64,000 bases of DNA from Holacanthus passer (lineage: Eukaryota; Chordata; Actinopteri; Pomacanthidae). This document shows positions 59,746-64,000 of the stretch, piece after piece; position 1 is the stretch's first letter; every line of letters starts with the position of its first letter. A program made the position numbers and the translations under genes. A model generated the notes under the pieces. It searched no databases. It was given only the letters and a program-made list of their open reading frames with translations, and had not been told where the DNA came from. The stretch covers positions 796,001 to 860,000 of the forward strand of contig JAFREQ010000047.1 in assembly GCA_025331565.1 (NCBI GenBank), read 5' to 3'.

Positions 59746-62700
59746 CTCTTTCTTTTCTGCAATACATTTTGCTGGTGTGGTCATCAGTGACACCAGAAAG
59801 TGCAAAATACTACCACTACTTCTGGATGGCATTGGAACTGTCTGACAGCCGCAACTAGTACAATGCTTTCAAACATCACTGTCGCAGTTCATTTTCTGTG
59901 TGGGTGTGCGCACGTGTCAGTATACAGCAGTGTCACTGTATTAAATCTGGGTCTACCTTCCATCGGTGGCCATCCTAAAATTTTGTTTTTATCATCTCTG
60001 CTTAATTTTTTTCTATCCTCAGGATAGCAGGAAGAACTTACATTAGAGCCCTGACAGAACAGGCTAGATGTTTCTTGTCTTTATTTTAATTTAACCTAAG
60101 TTTTCATACTAAACTCACTTTTGATCTCATGATATTATAAAGTACCTGCACAGTGATGGCATCATGTGCCTCGTTCTGCATGCTGCCCCTTTTGTGGAGT
60201 TCCAGCAGGGTGTCATACTCACTCTTCAACTGATCAAAGTCACCCTGCAGAGTCTTCAACTGGACCACAAAAATATAAAAATGAGACCACGGTGAAGACC
60301 GTTAAAATCTGAAAACATGAATTCTATGTATGTGTGCATGCATGTGTGCACTGCATGTACAGTACATGTGTCTATGTGAGCCACCTGCAGGAGGGTCTGT
60401 TTGTGCGTTTTTTCCAGGGTGTCCCAGTTGCGTCGTGGCACAAAATCCCAGTACTCTGCCTTCATCCTGTTGAGCTCCTCCTGGACTTTAGTCAGGTCTG
60501 CACGGCACACCTTCAGAGCGAGCCGCTGCACCACAAGGTCCGTAGCCTCTTCTTCCAAAATGGAAACAAATTTCAGAAAAAATTTGCTTAATTTTGTATG
60601 TCAGTACCTTTGCTGTCTGGATGTGCCTCTTATTTATAATTTCCTAACACGAAAGGTATTGTTCTTTTTTTACTTAGTGTAGCATTTTTTGGAAATATGC
60701 TTTGCCTACAGATGGAAAGAAGAGAAGACTGATAGCACTCTTATATTAAATGTCTCATGATAAATGTGAGACTACAGCCAGGTGGACTATTTCTTGGCTG
60801 GGTGCAGCAACTTAAGGCCAAGAAATACATAACACATAACCACTGGTACAACCACAAATTGTCTTTTTTCACCTCAGATTTGGTATGGATAAAACAAACT
60901 GCATAAAATGTGTTAATTAGTGAGTTTTACACCTACAGCTAGAATGTGGATTTTTTCTCTTTGGACAAAGCCAGCCTAGCTTTTTCCCTGGGTTTTCAGT
61001 CTTTGTAGTAATCTGAGTTAAATGGCTACTACTACTGGTTAATAGACAGACGTGAGAGTGGTATCCATCATCTTATCTAACTCTCAGCAAGAAAGTGTAT
61101 AAGCATATTTCACAAAATGTTAAACTATTATTATTATTTTTTTTACAAATTATTTAGACAGACTTTGTCTTTGTCTCTGTGTTTTCCCTTGTGTTTCTCT
61201 CCATTTCCCAAGTCCCCCGGTGTCTCCCAGTGCTCCTCTTTATCTCTCTCTCTCTCTCTCTCTCTCCCTCTCTGTCTGTGTGGGCATGGTCTCCCTTCTC
61301 CACTCTCCTGGCTCTGCTCTTGCTGCACACCTGCCCTGCATCAGCCTTGTTAGCCCTGCCTTATTCCCAGTTCTCCTGTTTCATCACCTCATTCCTTTCA
61401 CCTGAGCTTCTCCACCCATACCAACTCTCTCCAACTGCACGTCATCCCCATCATTGGCTTAATTTGCATTTTAGTCCATTTTTGAGTTCAGTCCTTCTTG
61501 AGTCGTCTTCTCAGCTTGCCAGTTTCTGTGTCCCAGTTTTTATTATTTTCAATAAATAGTTCTGCTTTTGATCCTGCCTGCCATTTAGGTCTATCACTCT
61601 GTTTCTGATAAAACTGGTAAAAAAAAGTCATCAAATCACATCACATCCCAGAACTTTAGGTGACATCTTCAAATGTCTTGTTTTGTCCTACCAAAAGTCT
61701 AAATTTATTCAGTTTACAATCCTGGAAGACTAATGAAACAGGAGATATTCACACACCAAAGTAAGTTTGAAAGAAAAAAAAGACTCAAAATCATTAATTG
61801 ATTTTCAAAACTGTTTCTGATTAATATTTAGGACTAATCAACTAATTGACTTTGAATCCTCATAGTCTCCTCATAGTTACTGCTCTACCTGTATTTTCAT
61901 CTGCAGGATGCTCGTCCTTCACAGAGCCTCTTGTTAGGTCATTGAGCTGCCAGATCAGCAACTTGCGAGCATCATGCTCCTCCCGGTACTGCAGATACTG
62001 GTTGGAAAGTTCAGACTGAAGATGGTCCAGCTGGAGAGGAATAGAGGACATTGGAAAATCCAACATTGATGAAATTGATTGAAACTAACTTTTCTCTCTT
62101 CTCTCATATACATGTTTGAGATAAGAACAGAACATAAAATAAGCATTTAAAAGAAGGAATTTATGTTGCACTAAGTTATAGTCCATAAAAACTCACATGA
62201 ATGAATACATAAATAGCAGTTAGAACAAGCACAGTATGTCATGTACCACTGTCTGCATGGCTTTTTCTCTCTCCCTCATGGCCTCAACGTCTCTCAGCAG
62301 TTGCTGCTTCTCTCTTTTCAAAGCTCCAATCTCAGCCTGCTCCTCTGCCCAGCGAGATTGAATCTTCTTGTCACATTCCTCTGTCACCAGCCTCAGATGG
62401 GATCGCAGTGGTTCCAGTTTTTGGATTTGATTCTGTTGATACGCTTAATAGATGTAAAAGGCATTAAAATTATTTACATGAAACTAAAGGGCTGAAACAA
62501 TTTTGTGGTTAAATGAAAAGTAATCGTGATAATTTTGATAATTTAAAGGTCCTTTAATAAGCTTCTCAAACTCAAAGATCTGCTTATTTCTCGTCATTTT
62601 TTATATAATTGTAAATTGAATCATTTTTGGTTTCGTGGCTGTCTGACAAAATAAGCAATTTGAAGACATCATTTGTGTAATCTTGGCTGCTTTCTCTGAT

Positions 62701-63857
62701 AGATTTCTGGTTTTACTTTTTTTTTTCTTGACTGCTACATGTCTACAGTGTTTCAGGGGTTTTTTTTGGCTCAGTTTCTTAAATGTAGGTCAGACAGCAC
62801 CATAGTGAATGGAAGTACCTTCACCTTATCTGGGCAACTTAGACCATACCAAACTACATTAAGCATTTACAACTTTAGAAAAAAAAATCAAAGGCATTTA
62901 TATGTTGCCACCAACTATTTGTTCCCATAGCACTTCCTTCATTAGCCCAGATTTGCTCTAAAAAATGCTGGCTTTAGTGGATGCTGCAGATTCAATGTGA
63001 ACCATACAATCTTTTCTTGTAGAAATGCTTGATATTTCTAGTTCTCAAAGGCAGGATTTTCATTTATTAAAACGGAATCTTTGTTGAACTTAATTTTTTC
63101 CTCCTTTGGCAAGGTCCTTTTATTTTATAGCATTTTAGGCCACCACTCAGAAGAGAGATATACTAGTGTAAATCTTCTTAGGAAATGAAAAGAACAGGTA
63201 CGTTTACTCATATAGCTACTGACCTAAAGTAGTTTCATATTCCTTTTTGATGGCTGAAAATAGGGGTTGGTAGGTTTTGAACTCTTTGATTAAACAACCA
63301 AAGACATCACGGTAGACCTGTGGCCAAAGCAGATTCAGATATGTGAGTAGTTTTTCTGACAAGAAATGGTGAGTAAAGTATATCTTTGGGTTTTATTGAA
63401 AAAACAAAACAAAAACATAGCACCTGTAGTTTGAGTTCCTGAGATTTTGGCTCATTGGAGCTGATAGTATGCAGCTCCTTGTTCACATAGTTTTCCAGGT
63501 GCACCAGGAGTTGGGGCTTCTTCCACGGGCCTGCGTAAATGTAACTGCTACCTTCCCAGCACAACTATAGGGTTTATCAACACACACATACACACACTGC
63601 TTTGATAGTAACTTTGCTGTGAGTGGAAGAGGTGAGACAATGTGGTACAATATTTACAGCAATCAAAAAAACTTGCTTCATTATTCATACCCAATAATAT
63701 AAAGTATTTCATGAGTGAAATTCTGATAGGTTTGCTGAACCTGTACCTGGTTTGCTCACCTTTCTGGCTGCAAGTTGGACAGAAACAGCACCAACACTTT
63801 CTCCTTCTTGTCCTGCCTCTGATGTCTGGACAGTGTCATTTTGTATACCATGGTCAT
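58783..63857 (-). CDS. tsnaxip1: Translin-associated factor X-interacting protein 1, short form (10 coding exons)
   Basis: A coiled-coil protein known in mammals to bind TSNAX and to be enriched in testis; its exact function is unclear. Exons: 63,760-63,857; 63,424-63,544; 63,224-63,317; 62,247-62,443; 61,889-62,030; 60,385-60,551; 60,146-60,259; 59,514-59,623; 59,151-59,274; 58,783-58,872. All phases agree and give 1,257 bases, about 418 aa. The N-terminal family domain spans about residues 45-170 (LLVHLENYVNKEL; FKTYQPLFSAIKKEYE; IQKLEPLRSHLRLV). Then come long helices (YLQYREEHDARKLL; VVQRLALKVCRADL; FVPRRNWDTLEKT). The C-terminus has AALRTAFPLKSDEEIDELVA, like an EF-hand-type piece in human TSNAXIP1. 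An in-frame TAA precedes the ATG in exon 1. Exon 2's acceptor is weak and could shift by 3 bases. The protein is shorter than human by over 200 residues: see findings. Very likely identification. Confidence 0.88.
59698..59740. repeat. (GA)n microsatellite in TSNAXIP1 intron 7
   Basis: An uninterrupted AG run of about 40 bases on the plus strand, that is (CT)n on the gene's sense strand, about 75 bases from exon 8. It could add to the pyrimidine tract context. Confidence 0.9.
60665..61115. repeat. Inverted pair of a dispersed fish repeat
   Basis: The left arm (about 60,680-60,790) reads 'ttggaaatatgctttgcc', 'gaagagaagactgatagcactctt'. The right arm (about 60,950-61,112) reads, inversely, 'gtgagagtggtatccatcatcttatctaactctcagcaagaaag', 'tataagcatatttcacaaaatg'. 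Both are ends of the family at 6,816 and 16,565, so the element is complete here and its ends face outward. It lies in TSNAXIP1 intron 5. Confidence 0.6.
61180..61600 (+). repeat. (TC)n and CTG-rich fish retroelement tail, unclassified
   Basis: A (TC)n at about 61,241-61,266 is followed by 'cacacctgccctgcatcagccttgttagccctgcc', 'ctcctgtttcatcacctcattc' and 'ttattattttcaataaatagttctgcttttgatcctgcctgcc'. This resembles the end of a recurring fish retroelement with an AATAAA-like signal (TTCAATAAATAG). I cannot name the family. The 126-codon frame across it is not a gene. Confidence 0.4.
61600..61870 (+). repeat. CGATTAATC-type DNA element, copy in TSNAXIP1 intron 5
   Basis: 'aggtgacatcttcaaatgtcttgttttgtcctacc', 'tttacaatcctggaagactaatgaaac', 'ggagatattcaca' and 'ttgattttcaaaactg' follow the internal order of the family at 52,705. 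It ends next to exon 5 of TSNAXIP1. Confidence 0.6.
62480..62700 (-). repeat. CGATTAATC-type DNA element, fragment in TSNAXIP1 intron 3
   Basis: 'aaagggctgaaacaattttg', 'taatcgtgataattttgataattt' and 'ctgacaaaataagcaatttgaagacatc' match the reverse sense of the same family. It is strongly diverged. Confidence 0.5.
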
Positions 63858-63865
63858 ATGTTAGC

Positions 63866-64000
63866 CTAAATAAAAAGAACAGAGTCATTCAAAACCATGC
63901 TTTAGTTATATATAGTATAGTTATAATAATACAATAGTTATAAAAGGCTATTTCCGTTGTCTTTTTTAATCACTTGCCTTTGTTTTGGTGACGGTATTAA
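63866..64000. other. Region upstream of TSNAXIP1 coding exon 1
   Basis: A TTTAG acceptor at 63,866-63,868 (minus strand) shows that coding exon 1 has a preceding intron, so the noncoding first exon and the promoter lie beyond the right edge. No frame in this stretch can be joined in phase. Confidence 0.4.

Noticed and set aside
63760..63865. Reading TSNAXIP1 exon 1 in the frame containing TVQTSEAGQEGESVGAVSV
   Set aside because: It is open but ends in phase 0, and no acceptor upstream of the conserved exon 2 frame can accept phase 0.

Overview
This window looks like nuclear DNA of a teleost fish, probably a percomorph. It has multi-exon genes with GT/AG introns, many (AC)n and (GA)n microsatellites, and remnants of typical fish transposon families: Tc1-like, hAT-like, L1- and L2/Rex-like LINEs, a tRNA-type SINE, and several short non-autonomous DNA elements. 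No prokaryotic, viral or CRISPR-type locus was seen.

Three genes can be read with confidence, all on the minus strand and head to tail. From right to left they are TSNAXIP1 (58,783-63,857, 10 coding exons, about 418 aa), NUTF2 (49,361-53,886 coding, 4 coding exons, exactly 127 aa, with a noncoding first exon near 55,193), and EDC4 (23,688-47,579, 30 coding exons, 1,394 aa). I rebuilt every exon by hand from reading frame, splice sites and phase, and all joins stay in frame. The order TSNAXIP1-NUTF2-EDC4 matches human 16q22.1, but CENPT and THAP11, which lie between TSNAXIP1 and NUTF2 in human, are not present here. The interval holds LINE remains instead. Next to EDC4 in human comes NRN1L. 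At the expected place and strand there is a CpG-rich block with a short signal-peptide exon (20,304-20,361). I offer this only as a candidate nrn1l first exon.

Layout: 1-20 kb is gene-poor and full of repeats (L1-type relic near 7.1-7.8 kb, hAT transposase relic at 8.7-10.7 kb, GT-anchored tandem repeats at 12.7-13.8 kb, a GA/GT block near 16 kb). 20.0-20.65 kb is the CpG-rich block, with one exon-like open frame beside it. 21.4-47.6 kb is EDC4 with its 3' UTR. 48.5-55.3 kb is NUTF2, with a Tc1 element in intron 3. 55.4-58.7 kb is LINE and short-element debris. 58.8-63.9 kb is TSNAXIP1.

The genes are not an operon-like functional unit. EDC4 is a P-body scaffold for mRNA decapping, NUTF2 imports RanGDP into the nucleus, and TSNAXIP1 is a coiled-coil protein linked to translin-associated factor X and mostly to testis and cilia-bearing cells. 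The main things worth a second look are the short fish TSNAXIP1, a near-empty TSNAXIP1-NUTF2 interval, EDC4 donor sites of the form GTATCC or touching CA repeats, clusters of the GCTAGC/GTTAGC words at both promoters and inside an EDC4 intron, and the unassigned exon-like frame at 19.7-20.1 kb. I found no convincing wholly new biological system.
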